From positions 27,501-91,500 of the forward strand of contig JACEEZ010016311.1 in assembly GCA_016584305.1 (NCBI GenBank): a DNA stretch of 64,000 nucleotides. Reading direction: 5' to 3'. Below, in pieces: positions 35,801 through 46,008 of the stretch (its first letter is position 1; each line of letters begins with the position of its first letter). The translations under genes were made by a program, and so were the position numbers. The notes under the pieces are model-generated. The model searched no databases, had not been told where the DNA came from, and saw only the letters and a list, made by a program, of their open reading frames with translations. This DNA is from Chionoecetes opilio (lineage: Eukaryota; Arthropoda; Malacostraca; Decapoda; Majidae).

Positions 35801-38412
35801 TGTCATACCTGGAATGGTTGAGATCATGTGGACCTGGTTCGAGCCTCCAGAGAAGGCAACTGGATGCTTCACCTAGGAGCAATCCGACAGATGATACGTG
35901 GGTTTTGCCTTGAAAAGGTGAACTATGCCCCATTCCTGACCTACTACTATGCCATGATGTCTCGACTGCCCATTGAACACCAGAGGTCCATGAAAAACTT
36001 CATGCAAGGTGGCTTTTCGGCCCAGATCGGTAGCAAGAATCCCTTTGGACGGATTCCCGTGGGGCCAGACCATCGAAGAGACGATCAACAAAGACACCCA
36101 GACACCAGGGGGAACAAAAGGCTTCAGCCTGGGAAAGGTGGAGCTGTCGCCAGGTACTACCTGACATCGGAGTATCGCAGCAGTACTTGAGGCAGCTCCC
36201 GGGCCATGGTAGTAGGCCAAAAGTATACTGACTTCAGCCACCCAAAACCTACAGATGCCCAGGGTTAGAAGAGATGAGGCCGATGTCCAATCTTTAGTTC
36301 AACTGATGGAGACCCCGCTGGTTTAACCCCTTCAACGCAGAGCCCAAAGGGGATCTTGTCAGTTTGTCAAAATGCGACTACAGCACCACCAGAAGTTTCC
36401 AAAGACCTTCTAGGGGCCTACAGAATAGGAGAGGATGCATATCAAGCCTTCAAGAAGAGCGCCTGGAGACCGATACGCCAACTATACAGTTTCATGACAC
36501 GATGACGAAGACGAAACTGAGAACGTTCACTAACATCAGAATGAAGCCACGCTCACAAGGCCATGCCAAGGAGGCTATCTTGAAGGCTGACAGGAACCCA
36601 TTTGGCCAGATGATCCTTGTTGCTGAGAACAGAAAGCTCAAAATGAGTGAGTCTTGGGCTCATCCCTGGGGCCTTTGCCATGGGCACTTGCCCGCGGTGA
36701 TGGGTTCTTCCCAAGACCAACAAGGCTGCCCTAGCAAGGGAGGGTTTGGGGAGGAATGTTTCTCCTGCAGAGGTGATCCCCGAGCCCTCTGCTACCATAA
36801 TTGATGGGATGAGCCTGGTCCAGAAACTGAAGGGAAACGACAACACTTTTTCACAGCTTGCAGGCACAGCACTGAGTCACGTTGTCCATGAGGGTGCTAA
36901 GAGCAGGCGCATTGATGTGTGTTTGACGTCTACAGGAGACATCCATCAAAGATGCAGAACGAGCCAACAGAAGTGCAGTCACAGGGATCCATTTCAAGAA
37001 CATTCCAACCTGGCACAACATCCAGCAGTGGAGAAAGTTTAAATCGGTAGTTCCTCCAACAAGGCAAGTCTCATCAAGTTCCTGGTAGAAGAATGGAAAA
37101 AACCACAGCACAGGGAGAAGCTCGAGGCAAGGAGTGTATGTCACATGTGAGCAGCTCTGCTTCAAGATCACCAAAGAGGCAGTGGGAAGAGGCTCCTGAG
37201 CTTAAGTCAAGTCAAGAAGAAGCAGACACAAAGCCTCCTTCTCCATGCACTTCATGCAGCAGAATCTGGGTACAAGTCTGTCATCATCACTGCAGAGGAT
37301 ACAGACGTCATGGTCCTGTGTCGGGCATGTGCCACAAGATCCCATCCCACCTGTTCCAGAAGTGCGGGACGAAGAACCGGACAAGATTCCTGGTATCACC
37401 ACACTGAGGGCCGGGACACTGGGAGGCAGCGTGTGTGATTCATTGATTGGTATGCATGCCTTTACAGGCTGTGATACCCTCAGTGCATTCGTGGCCGGGG
37501 GAAGATGACGACACTCAAGCAGGTGAAGATGGACAAGACATACCAGGATGCTTTCCCCGAACTTGGGGCTCATGGGAAGTGTCTCCTGAAAATCTTTGAG
37601 AAGCTACAGGAAATCACCTTGCCACATGTTACCCTGCCATCTACCCCCACAACTGAGGTGAAAAAAGCTTCGGTATGAGCTGTTCTGTGCGAGACGTGGA
37701 GAGGTGGAGTCAAGTCAACTCCCTCCTTGTGAGGACTGCCTCTTCATGCATGCACTACGTGCAAACTACCAGGCTGCGATCTGGAGGAGAAGTCTGCAGA
37801 GCAGCCATTTGTTGCGAACCCAACAGACTGCGGCTGGATGACAGATGAGGGGCGGCAAGCTTGGGTGTCAACTGGATGCGAGGCTCACCAGCACCAGATG
37901 TGTTATGCAGCTACTGTCCTGCAAAGTGTGTTTCGGTCATGCGAACTCCCTAAGTGCACTTGCCTCAGCAATGGCCTGAAGTGTACGGACATGTGCAGGT
38001 TACAGACATGCCAGAACAAGGCTATTGAAGAAGAGCCGGGGAGCACAAAAGTCAGATTCCGAGTCTGACGTAGATGATATTGAGGAGGATTAATTGGCCA
38101 TAATAGTAAGTACAAGCCCATGGCATGCTTAGTGTGTATTTACAGGACTTGTATAAATGTGACAATTAAATATATTCATTTTAGTGACATTTAGCATTCC
38201 TGTCCCCAAATTTGACATTTTAAAATTTTTCTGAATTTTCCCGGGAGGGTGTGTTTTTCAAGAAGTGATAACGACCATTAAGCTACCCGTGTGCAAGGGC
38301 TATCTATACAAAACATAAACTAGAGACATGTAGCAAGCTAAAAACACCTAAGAGAATTAGTCACCCCGGGTGGTACCGATATCCCAAAATTCGGGTCTTG
38401 GCTCATGGACTA
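32804..38412 (+). mobile_element. TIR DNA transposon with a giant nuclease-like ORF (possibly Academ-related)
   Basis: The terminal inverted repeats begin TAGTCCATGAGCCA at both ends and stay alignable for about 130 bp, sharing GATATCGGTACCACC and GGGGTGACTAA. TAG flanks both sides (32801-32803 and 38413-38415), compatible with a 3-bp target duplication. The interior carries one long degenerate reading frame on the + strand. The right flank is BEL/Pao protease sequence, so the element lies inside the LTR element. The Academ superfamily is suggested because of the short duplication and an XPG-like nuclease, but this is inference without a database match. Confidence 0.65.
33436..38068 (+). pseudogene. 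Giant transposon ORF: Cys/His N-terminus, XPG/FEN1-like nuclease, Cys-rich tail
   Basis: About 1,500 codons are traceable across many single-base frameshifts. N-terminal parts include PHIHYHRKCRSLFTMKK (33630-33680), then CLFCEKPK and VAAEGHYHKSCYKLF (33780-33990): paired C..C/H...C modules. Middle conserved blocks: WDNIDRLEETL (about 34837) and NPFGRIPVG followed by a TP(GG)TKGFSLGKG-type frame (36035-36140). Nuclease-like acidic series: IIDGMSL (36797), VFDVY (36919), EEADT (37216), EDTDV (37295), TGCDT (37464). The tail holds LPKCTCLSNGLKCTDMCRLQ and TCQN (about 37950-38020). The start at 33436 (MMQPSARKR) follows a TTTGCAG acceptor-like site, so an upstream exon is possible. Broken as read; biological decay or consensus errors are both possible. 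Confidence 0.7.
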
Positions 38413-38640
38413 TAGGGGTTGAACTATGTCAAAGGTTTGAGTCTCATTATTGGCAAGAAAACCTGATATGGCTAAATTCACTTTATTAATTATCGGTAGT
38501 TGTAACAATTCAACTACCTCCCTGCTTATGAAGGATCTTTGTGCACCACAGTCAAATATTGTCTTTACTATGACTGAATTACCATTATGGCACACATTCA
38601 ATTCGGCAAATAGGAAAAAGCTGCGAACTACTTTATTAAG
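38410..38640 (-). pseudogene. BEL/Pao aspartic protease segment
   Basis: The minus-strand frame reads NVCHNGNSVIVKTIFDCGAQ then RSFISREVVELLQLP. The D-C-G-A-Q-R-S-F-I segment corresponds to the active-site region of Pao-type retropepsins (usually D-[TSQ]-G-[SA]-Q-R-[ST]-F-I), here with Cys after Asp. It is cut off at 38412 by the TIR transposon, and upstream it is separated from gag by CT repeats. Confidence 0.75.
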
Positions 38641-38989
38641 GCCTCTTCCATTTGCGACATTTCAAAAACCAGTTCACGGAACCCAAGAGTTCAGGCGTTC
38701 CATTTGCGCACGAAAACCTGGGTCCGAGGCAAAGCGCGTAGTGACTCAGCAAAACCCGTGAACTTTCTCTACTTGCATTGAGAGGTGGGTAGCTTGGGTA
38801 GAGTTTTCAGTTCATAACAAACAATGGTTGCCTTGGGCCCTATTTCTCTTATCGTGAAGGGTTTTCCGCATGCACGAGTCGGAGAGGTGTCAGACGGCAT
38901 AAAAGAGGCCCTACATGGCTGGTGGGGGCCATGCGCTCCCGCGATCTTAACTTGATATGATCCCTTCACATAGCAAACTAGCTGAGTTA

Positions 38990-39433
38990 TATCTCGTTAT
39001 CTCTCTTCTCTCGTTATCTCTCTCTCTCGTCATCTCTCTCTCGTTTTCTCTCTTCGTTATTTCTCGCGTTATCCTCTCTCTCTCTCTCTCTATCTATCTC
39101 TCTCTCTCTCTCTTTTCTCTCTCTCCTCTCTCTCTTTTCTCATCTCTCTCTCTCTTGTTATCTCTCTCGTTTTCTCTCTCTCTCTCGGTATTTTCTCTCT
39201 CTCGTTTTTTCTCTCTCGTTACTTCTCTCTCTCGTTATCTCTCTTCGTTATCTTCTCTCTCGTTATCTCTCTCTCGTTATCTCTCTCGTACCTCTTCTCT
39301 TTTATCTCTCTGCTATTTCTCTCATCTCTCTCTATCTCTCTCTCCTTTGTTATTCTCTCTCGTTAAACCTTCCGGTTATTCCCCTTTCTCTCTCTTCTCT
39401 CTCTCTTCTCTCTCTCTCTCTCCCCGCCTCTCT

Positions 39434-39464
<31 letters not shown>

Positions 39465-39705
39465 TCTCTCTCGTTATCTCTCTCTCGTTATCTCTCTCGT
39501 TATATCTCTCTCTCGTTATCTCTCTCTCTCTCTCGTTATCTTTTCTATCTCGGTATCTCTCTCTCTCTCTCCGTTATCTCTCTCTCTCTCTCGTTATCTC
39601 TCTCTCTCGGGACTCTCTCCCCTCTCTTCTCTCTCTCTCTCTCTCTCTTTTCTCTCTCTCTCTTCTCTCCATCTCTCTCTCTCCTCTCTCTCTCTCTTAA
39701 ATTGC
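38990..39705. repeat. Imperfect (CT)n tract with CGTTAT interruptions
   Basis: About 715 bp of CT repeats regularly interrupted by CGTTAT or CGTTTT. It lies between gag and protease of the BEL/Pao element. The long Ser-Leu frame across it is an artefact. Confidence 0.95.
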
Positions 39706-40690
39706 CTCGCCAGCCCGGTATGTTTGTAAACAAAAAACGGGGTTTTTGCGTTCCATTTTTGACACGCGAACCCAACCCTGAACCCAGAACCCAACCCTGA
39801 ACTGAAAGAACTGGTTCATGCAGCTTGGGCACAAATGGAAGAGGCCTTTAGTGACTGCCATTTTAACTACTGTAGGGTCTGAGTTATTATCACTGTTAGG
39901 ACAAAGAGCGATGTTATAAACAGATTGTTTACATTTCCTACAAGTTCTTAAGCTTATAGGGCATGCATTTGAAGCATGTTTACCACGGAGACAGGTTAGG
40001 CAATTACCAAGGCTCATTAACCTTTCAACTCTCGTGTAACAATCTGAATAGATATTACATGTGGAGGGTGTATGTTCCCCCTCACATAAGACACAATTTA
40101 GTATTCGTACTTCACTAGAAGTAGCCCTGGATATAGGGATTGTATCTATTATTTGAGTAGGTCTAAGTGGTTTACTGGTAGGCTGAGAAGTTTGAATCGT
40201 AATTACAGGCAGTTTGATTTGCGTAACAGGCGCAGGATAAATACCCACTAACGAGGAATCTTTAAACTCTGAGGGTGGCTGATATAGCTGATTACCCTCA
40301 GGCGTAATAATCGTGATCTCCCTGTGGGGGGTTTCTTGCTCAATACCTTGCAAATTTTGGGTTAAAGAAGCTTTAGCTGTAGATGGAATATGAGCATACT
40401 CCAGTAATCCTTCATATTCAATTACTTTATCGAGATATCTTTGACATTCCGTGTTCATGATTGATGACACATTGGTGAATCATTTCTTTACCCCCAGCTT
40501 GTCTTAATTGAACTTCATATTGGAAGTAAACCGCCTCATATTTTTCCCATTGCTCATTTAACAATGGCAGACCTGTCTTTAGAATAATATAATCAATAGG
40601 AATTGCCTTAATTGCGTACTCACATTTTTTATATATCCGTGTGAACATTGCTAATTTAGCTGATAATGAATGCTTAGCTAATTTCGCCAT
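39706..40690 (-). pseudogene. BEL/Pao gag with zinc-knuckle region
   Basis: Minus strand. The N-terminal part (40690-40427) starts MAKLAKHSLSAKLAMFTR and includes LNEQWEKYEAVYFQYE, typical of Pao gag. A frameshift near 40460 leads into a second frame with VLCEGEHTPSTCNIYSDC and CLTCLRGKHASNACP, followed by CRKCKQSVYNIALCP: a C-x2-C-x4-H-x4-C knuckle followed by Cys pairs. The recognisable gag ends near 39800 (LFHLCPSCMNQFF). The rest to 39706 is a short duplicated GAACCCAACCCTG sequence. It would be the capsid/nucleocapsid precursor of the element but is split into two frames. Confidence 0.8.
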
Positions 40691-41040
40691 GATTTAGTTA
40701 ATAACTGTCAAATAAAATATTAAATCCAAGATTACGTCACTAAAAATAATTGTTAGTTGATAATTCATTATTATATCAAGTGGTGGTAGTGCCTGCTCGG
40801 CCTAACAAGGACGCGTAGCAAAGCGTATATAATTTCAACCACCACCTAACTACTACAACTAACTAGTATTACGCAACCTCTGATGTTATGTTATCTACTA
40901 CCTGGCGTATGGTAGTTGAACAGCTGAGTCATTCCTGACGCCGCAAAACATCTCACCTCCGCCATAACCAGCAATTCTGGTAGTCTCATAATTATACGCC
41001 TCACAACGACCACTTCGAGTCACATGAACATCAATATTCC

Positions 41041-41058
41041 TCACTCAGGGCACCAAAA
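41041..41058 (-). other. Primer-binding site of the BEL/Pao element
   Basis: Directly inside the LTR the minus strand reads TTTTGGTGCCCTGAGTGA. TGGTGCCC is the expected complement of a tRNA 3' end (..GGGCACCA). Its side fixes the 5' LTR as 41059-41918 and the element as minus-strand. The tRNA species was not determined. Confidence 0.6.
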
Positions 41059-41918
41059 TGTGGAAATTTATGTCACATACATATATTTAATATGAGGTCT
41101 TACCTAATCAAAACCCATATTCTATCTCATCCCGACACAATACCCCAGCTAATCAACTAACTAGGATACTTATCGGTGGATAGTAGGGTTGAATTACGTA
41201 GGCTTGAATTAATACTGCCTGTTCCGTGATCCGAAGTGGTCAGCGCGTGATCTAGACCGCCCGTGAAGGACTGAAGCGGAGGGCTGGAGGCGATGTGTTG
41301 GGCGTCAAGTGGTTCATCAAAACCATCACGGCGCGGTGTTTATAGTCACTGATACGTCTAGGAAGCTATTCAGGCTTAATAGACGCGGCACTGATATTTG
41401 CTATGTCGCTAAGACAAGTCCTATTGGTTTAACACTATATGTACAAAATGAACGTATGTACAAATCTCTTCATTATAATCAGAGAAGAAATATTAACTCG
41501 ATAGAGGTGTGGAGTGAACTGATAGTATATTAGATGTTACTCCGCGAGGGTCTGGAAAAGTACTGACTTCTCCGGTGGGCGGGCGGCAGCGATCGCCACA
41601 AATTACATATGTCACCTTTAGGTAGGCGGCAGGTGGACCACCACAATTGGTGCAAATTTAAAGTACGGCGGCCAATGACCGGTCGCTCCAAATTAAGATG
41701 CAAATGCTTACTAACCACTGGGAATGTTAATTCATATTATCCTAGTACTTATCATCTACTTAAATTACCTTAATTATACCCATTACCATTATAATTATAT
41801 ATATACATCCCTATACGCATCCCTTTGATGAGCGAACAATAACTCCCTCACTAGGGGGGGGGGGAACAAACCACCACTCTACCAATTATGAGAGGGTGGT
41901 TGGTGGATAATTTCCACA
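41059..41918 (-). repeat. LTR of the BEL/Pao element (5' LTR in the element's orientation)
   Basis: Pairs with 27013-27880. It ends ATAATTTCCACA and is followed by GCGCC, the imperfect partner of GCACC before the other LTR. Confidence 0.9.
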
Positions 41919-41939
41919 GCGCCCACCTATGATGATATG

Positions 41940-42004
41940 TCAAGGGCAACAACAAAAGTTTCACCCAAACCCTTAAAAGAGGATGACCAAGATTCAGTTC
42001 AGAA
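41940..42004 (-). pseudogene. CR1-like LINE reverse transcriptase fragment (upstream part)
   Basis: The minus strand reads GETFVVALDI, the start of the RT VALDI[SE]KAFD motif of CR1-type LINEs. It is cut by the hAT MITE target site. The fragment at 26222-26512 supplies the following part. Confidence 0.6.
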
Positions 42005-42262
42005 TTTTTTTTTACATCTTGGCCTATAGCGCCTGTAGGCAGTGACCTCCAGGGGTGGGATGGTATGGATGGGAAGTTCACTCCAGGACAGTGATGGTTG
42101 GCCCTCGCCCGTGGTGGCGCAGGCATGATTTTTATAGTGACGCCTGTGATTAGAGGCTCATGCCGCCCCCGTTTCCTCCGATGCACTCGCAATCGAAGGT
42201 GAAGTTATTGGGCAGCATGTGGGGGTTCTTAGGCTACTCGACGGTGCAGAAAGATTTTAAGT
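42005..42262 (-). mobile_element. A-tailed, 5'-truncated tRNA-derived SINE
   Basis: On the minus strand it shares TGCACCGTCGAGTAGCCTAA and ATTGCGAGTGCATCGGAGGA, then GCGTCACTATAA, with the SINE at 17497. It ends in an A run (T at 42005-42013 on +). The head with A and B boxes is missing. Confidence 0.75.
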
Positions 42263-42934
42263 GGATTTTAGTTCTTGTGAGGGCTGGAGAGTTGGGAGAA
42301 TGGGGAATAGAAGGGAAGGAAGAATAAATGGGGAAAGAGAAGGAGGAAGAGAAGGGAGGAAGAGGCAGAGTACTGATGACGGGGGTAGATAGAGAGAGAG
42401 GCAATTGATGTTGTGCTTACAACAATCTTCCTTATCAGCCCTATGAAGGGGTGGCCGGCGCCCACCTGCACATTTGCTGACCACAGCTCAGGGTCCCTCC
42501 CGTCCCCCGGCGAAAGAGAAGATGAGGGGAGGAGAAGGAGAGAGCGAGAGAAAGTGAGAGAGAGAGTGAGAGAAGGTGAGGGAGAGTGTGAGAGAGTGAG
42601 AAGGTGAGGAGGCGAGGAGAAGGAGGAAGAGTGCTGAATCTTCATCCCTCAATTCACGCCATCACTTCACACTTATGTCAGCACTGAAATAACCTTTGAC
42701 ATGTACCCACCACACGCTGGGCTCTCCGCGGAACACAGAGGAGAGAAGACAGATTCTATATATCCTGCGGTGTGGCCACACGTCTTATTGCGTCGCGGTG
42801 ATATCTTACGAGACTAGTGTCTTAGCGCGGTGAGCGAGTTAGGTGGTATTCCTTCCAGATACCACGCGCTCAAGTACGTGCCAACACACGCCGCGTCCTT
42901 CTTTACCAGACGCCCGACGCCCGCCACTCCGCTT
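42263..42934. other. Purine-rich low-complexity and unclassified sequence
   Basis: GGAGAGAAGGAGGAAG-type stretches at 42270-42400 and 42515-42640, with a 60-bp unique segment between them. 42641-42934 shows no recognised feature. Confidence 0.5.
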
Positions 42935-43480
42935 GTCCCCTGGGGCAGGTGCTACTCATCTCTACGAAGTCCCGACGTCCTGCCAGGCACCTGCCCTGGT
43001 GGCTTTGCCCCTGTGTTCCTCCTGGGCTCCTGATATGAAGGGGCCACGGCGGGGCAAATAGCGGCGCTCGGCGTTGCCCCTGTGGCTCTTCACTTTGCCC
43101 CAGGGACGACGAGCTTCGACGGGACGACTAAGGAATACCCCGCATAACCCCAGGGGCGGGAAGTGCAACTCTACGAGACCAAGATGTCCCTGCAACACTG
43201 CCCGCCCCGGTGGTGATTCCCCTGGGACCGCCTGGCTTCCCGGATCCGCCGTGGGGCAACCAAGGGGCGCCCTCACTTTGCCCCAGGGGGTAGGGAAGTG
43301 CTACTCTACGAGACCATGACGTCCCTCCACACTACCTACCCCTGTGGCCTCTCTTCAGGGCCCTTGGGGAGCCACTGGGCGCTGGGGGCAGGCACTAGGG
43401 GCGGGCGTGGGCTGGAGGTGAAACTCTACGCTACTACGACGCCCTACGAGATACCTCCTTCAGGAGGCTTCCCCTGGGTT
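42935..43480 (+). repeat. Degenerate tandem repeat, unit about 140-190 bp
   Basis: A block with GTGCTACTC[TA]ACGA, then a GACGTCC-like motif, then CCTGGTGGC/CCTGTGGCC and CTTTGCCCCAGGGG recurs beginning near 42950, 43158, 43300 and 43420. The repeats are diverged. The short open frames are unlike any known domain. Confidence 0.55.
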
Positions 43481-43639
43481 CCCCCCCGGAACCCCGGGGC
43501 CTTATGAGGCACCTGCAACAGGATCTTAGGACCTCTTAAGCACCACATACAGGTCTTCCTGAAGGCGACGCAGCAGATGGTGATGTATCTATATGATTGA
43601 CAGTGCATGACAGGGGCGGGCGATAATGGATTGACCCCG

Positions 43640-44075
43640 GGGCAACTATGCAAGCTAGGGGCCTCGGGGGGGAACAGGGAGGGTCGCCCCCCGGGTAAAG
43701 CCCGGGGCGTTATAAGCCTGGGGAAGTAAGCTCCCCGTATCTCCGAAGCTACGGGCACTGCCCCGTTGTACCTTCCGGTACAAGGAGATAAAGCCCAACC
43801 CAGCACCTTCAGGTAGAGGTGCCGGGGTTATTTGTCATGCCACGACCAGCGACCGATTGGATAGAACCATAGCGGGTTGGGGGGACGCTACAACAGGAGC
43901 TACGTATATCAACACCCCCCGTTGAGCCTCCGCGCACGCGATTTCCTTCCTTTCCCCCTTCGGGAGTAGCGGAGCGGCGGCGTCCGCGGAGCTTAACAGT
44001 TCTCATCCGGGATCGAACTCGGGTCACCGAGAACGCCACTCGGAGACCCTAACCACTCTGCTACCGCCTCCCCAA
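43640..44075 (-). mobile_element. tRNA-derived SINE, minus strand
   Basis: The minus strand starts TGGGGAGGCGGTAGCAGAGT with GGTTAGGGTCTCC (A box) and GACCCGAGTTCGATCCC (B box), matching the head at 17497. The body then differs from that copy. A compact hairpin-rich part (GCCCGTAGCTTCGG) lies near the far end. The 3' limit near 43640 is approximate. Confidence 0.6.
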
Positions 44076-44607
44076 GTTAAAAGATCGCCAGTAGATCACC
44101 CTATATGTATCTGCCTCCCACAAGCCTTCCTTGCCTGCTGTTAGTTGTTCATCATGGCGTGGGCTGGGGCATAAGTATTACCTATGATGAGCCTAATGTA
44201 AGAGTATTATAGTGCCCGGTAGAAACTCTGTAGTGAAATATGTGGCGATATATATAAACAGATGGCGAAGACAACGAAAGTTTCGTTTTCAGGGTTTCAT
44301 GCTTGGGAGGACATGGCTACAATCTCACGTCTGCCCTCTACAAACGGATATTTACCACAAGTCTACGAACGTTCGCAAATTTATGTTCGCAGAATTGAGG
44401 GCTGTTCAATGTTGGGAGCTATCCTTGCGAACTATTTATCAAAGTCTTGTGAATAGCTCCCACTTAGAAATCCTCCGCTCCTTGCGATCAAAACAAACAG
44501 TGAAAGTAACGCCACTCCAATAACTCTTTCACTACAAATAACAAATACAAAGGATATATTGTGACCAGAAACCGTAGAAGAATTTTTTTTTCTTGTAAGA
44601 AATGTAT
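44076..44607. other. No recognised gene
   Basis: The open frames at 44212-44523 have no domain that I recognise. The segment contains GTTCGCAAATT/GTTCGCAGAATT motifs similar to those at 53350-53520. Confidence 0.4.
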
Positions 44608-45397
44608 TGTTATGCATGTTGTGTAGTTGTTGTGTGAGCGGTGAGGCATGTGTGTGTGTCTGTATGTATGAACTGAGCCTGACTCGGCTCACCTAAGCCT
44701 TGGTCCGCGCCTTTGTCTTCATTCAGCTGAGTCAGCGATACACTCGCCTCCTCCCCGTCCGACGCCATCTTGACCGCGTGTTACACAACCGGCTCTCACT
44801 CTAACACACTCACAATCCCACTTCTAGACACCACTGTTACGCCCTCGACCCCACCACACACTCCAAGTGTCTCTGTGAGGCTGACAGGCGTTACAGACCG
44901 CTGCTTGACGTACTTTAAGCCCACGAAAGAGTTCGGTATGTTAGTGTAGGCGAGTAATCGCCCCACTGGCACCCCAGCCAAGCGCTGGGGTGCCAGTGGG
45001 GCGACCTTGAGTGCGGGTGGGTGGGTGTGGGGTATAGAGCGGGGAGTGGTGCCAGAAGGACGCACACTGTGTGCTAGCTCACCCAGGCAGTGGCCGCCAG
45101 ATCTTTGTGTAGGTCACTCACGCCTCCCCGGTTGCCTCCCGCTTGCTCGTGTGCCTGTCTCCCCTCGGTTGTATCTGTACTCTGTTAATTGTATCAGGAC
45201 TTTATTCAGTAAACGCAAGTAAGGAGTCAGAAGTGTTTCCTTCGCCTGTGTTGATAAAGACGTGAACCAATATACAACTCGCCTACACTAACATACCGAA
45301 CTCTTTCGTGGGCTTAAAGTACGTCAAGCAGCGGTCTGTAACGCCTGTCAGCCTCACAGAGACACTTGGAGTGTGTGGTGGGGTCGAGGGCGTAACA
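44608..45397 (+). repeat. 5' LTR with an internal inverted duplication
   Basis: The first 65 bp and the part from about 44978 match the 3' LTR. Between them lies an inverted copy of downstream sequence: 44673-44960 is the reverse complement of about 45262-45560, covering the LTR end, primer-binding site and gag start. The two meet at a GCCCCACTGGCACCCCAGC / GCTGGGGTGCCAGTGGGGC hairpin with a 5-bp loop (about 44961-45003). Confidence 0.85.
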
Positions 45398-45398
45398 G

Positions 45399-45417
45399 TG
45401 GTGTCTAGAAGTGGGAT
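45399..45417 (+). other. Primer-binding site (tRNA-Leu type)
   Basis: TGGTGTCTAGAAGTGGGAT starts one base after the LTR end. It is complementary to the 3' end expected for a tRNA-Leu (..CCCACTTCTGACACCA) apart from one extra T, a primer used by several gypsy-type elements. Confidence 0.7.
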
Positions 45418-46008
45418 TGTGAGTGTGTTAGAGTGAGAGCCGGTTGTGTAACACGCGGTCAAGATGGCGTCGGACGGGGAGGAGGCGAGTGTATCGCTGA
45501 CTCAGCTGAATGAAGACAAAGGCGCGGACCAAGGCTTAGGTGAGCCGAGTCAGGCTGGCGGGTCCGTGGAAAGTTAATCGAATGTGATGAACATGCTCAG
45601 GGCGTTGATGAGTGAAATGAAGGAAACCAAGGAAAACGTGAGAGAGGCAGGCGAGAAAAACAATGAAAATGTGAACGAGCTGAGGGAGGCGGTGTGTAGG
45701 GGTTTAGTGGAGGTGCGAGAGGACACGCGGCGGTACACCGAAGCGATGTGTGCCGCCCTTAAGCAGGACTTAAGTACGGAGGTGCAGGGCATTAAGGCGG
45801 AGGCTCGGGAGGAAGTGAGGGCGCGCCGAGAGGAAATCGTGACGTTGCAGCAGGCCGTGGAACAGCAGGCCAGCGCCTTAACCAGGGCCATGGGCCAGCG
45901 TAGGTCGAGACAGGAGCTCACTGAAGAGGAGGAGCTGCCTGGTCCGTCCTTGGTCGGATCCTGGTGACCATAAGGACTGGCAGCAAAAGCACTCGCTGGG
46001 TGTGGAGG

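Larger units (their letters stand above)
27013..41918 (-). mobile_element. BEL/Pao LTR retrotransposon carrying large later insertions
   Basis: Two LTRs of 868 and 860 bp in direct orientation begin TGTGGAAATTTATGTC and end AATTTC[C/T]ACA. The flanks GCACC and GCGCC form a 5-bp target duplication with one mismatch. On the minus strand the order is LTR, primer-binding site, gag (40690 to about 39800), protease (about 38640-38410), and integrase (about 28800-28218), then LTR. RT and RNase H were not recognised. The central part is occupied by a palindromic element and a TIR transposon, and by expanded CT repeats. The LTRs look about 98% identical by eye, so the insertion is fairly young. Confidence 0.85.
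26513..41931. mobile_element. hAT-type MITE split by a BEL/Pao element
   Basis: The left end CAGAGGTGGGCG and the right end CGCCCACCTATG are inverted repeats, and the octamer ATGATATG flanks both sides (26505-26512 and 41932-41939) without mismatch. The left part (26513-27012) is about 500 bp dominated by GCGATACT/AGTATCGC motifs. The right part is only about 13 bp. The remaining 14.9 kb is the LTR element described next. The MITE itself sits in a CR1-like LINE fragment. Confidence 0.8.
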
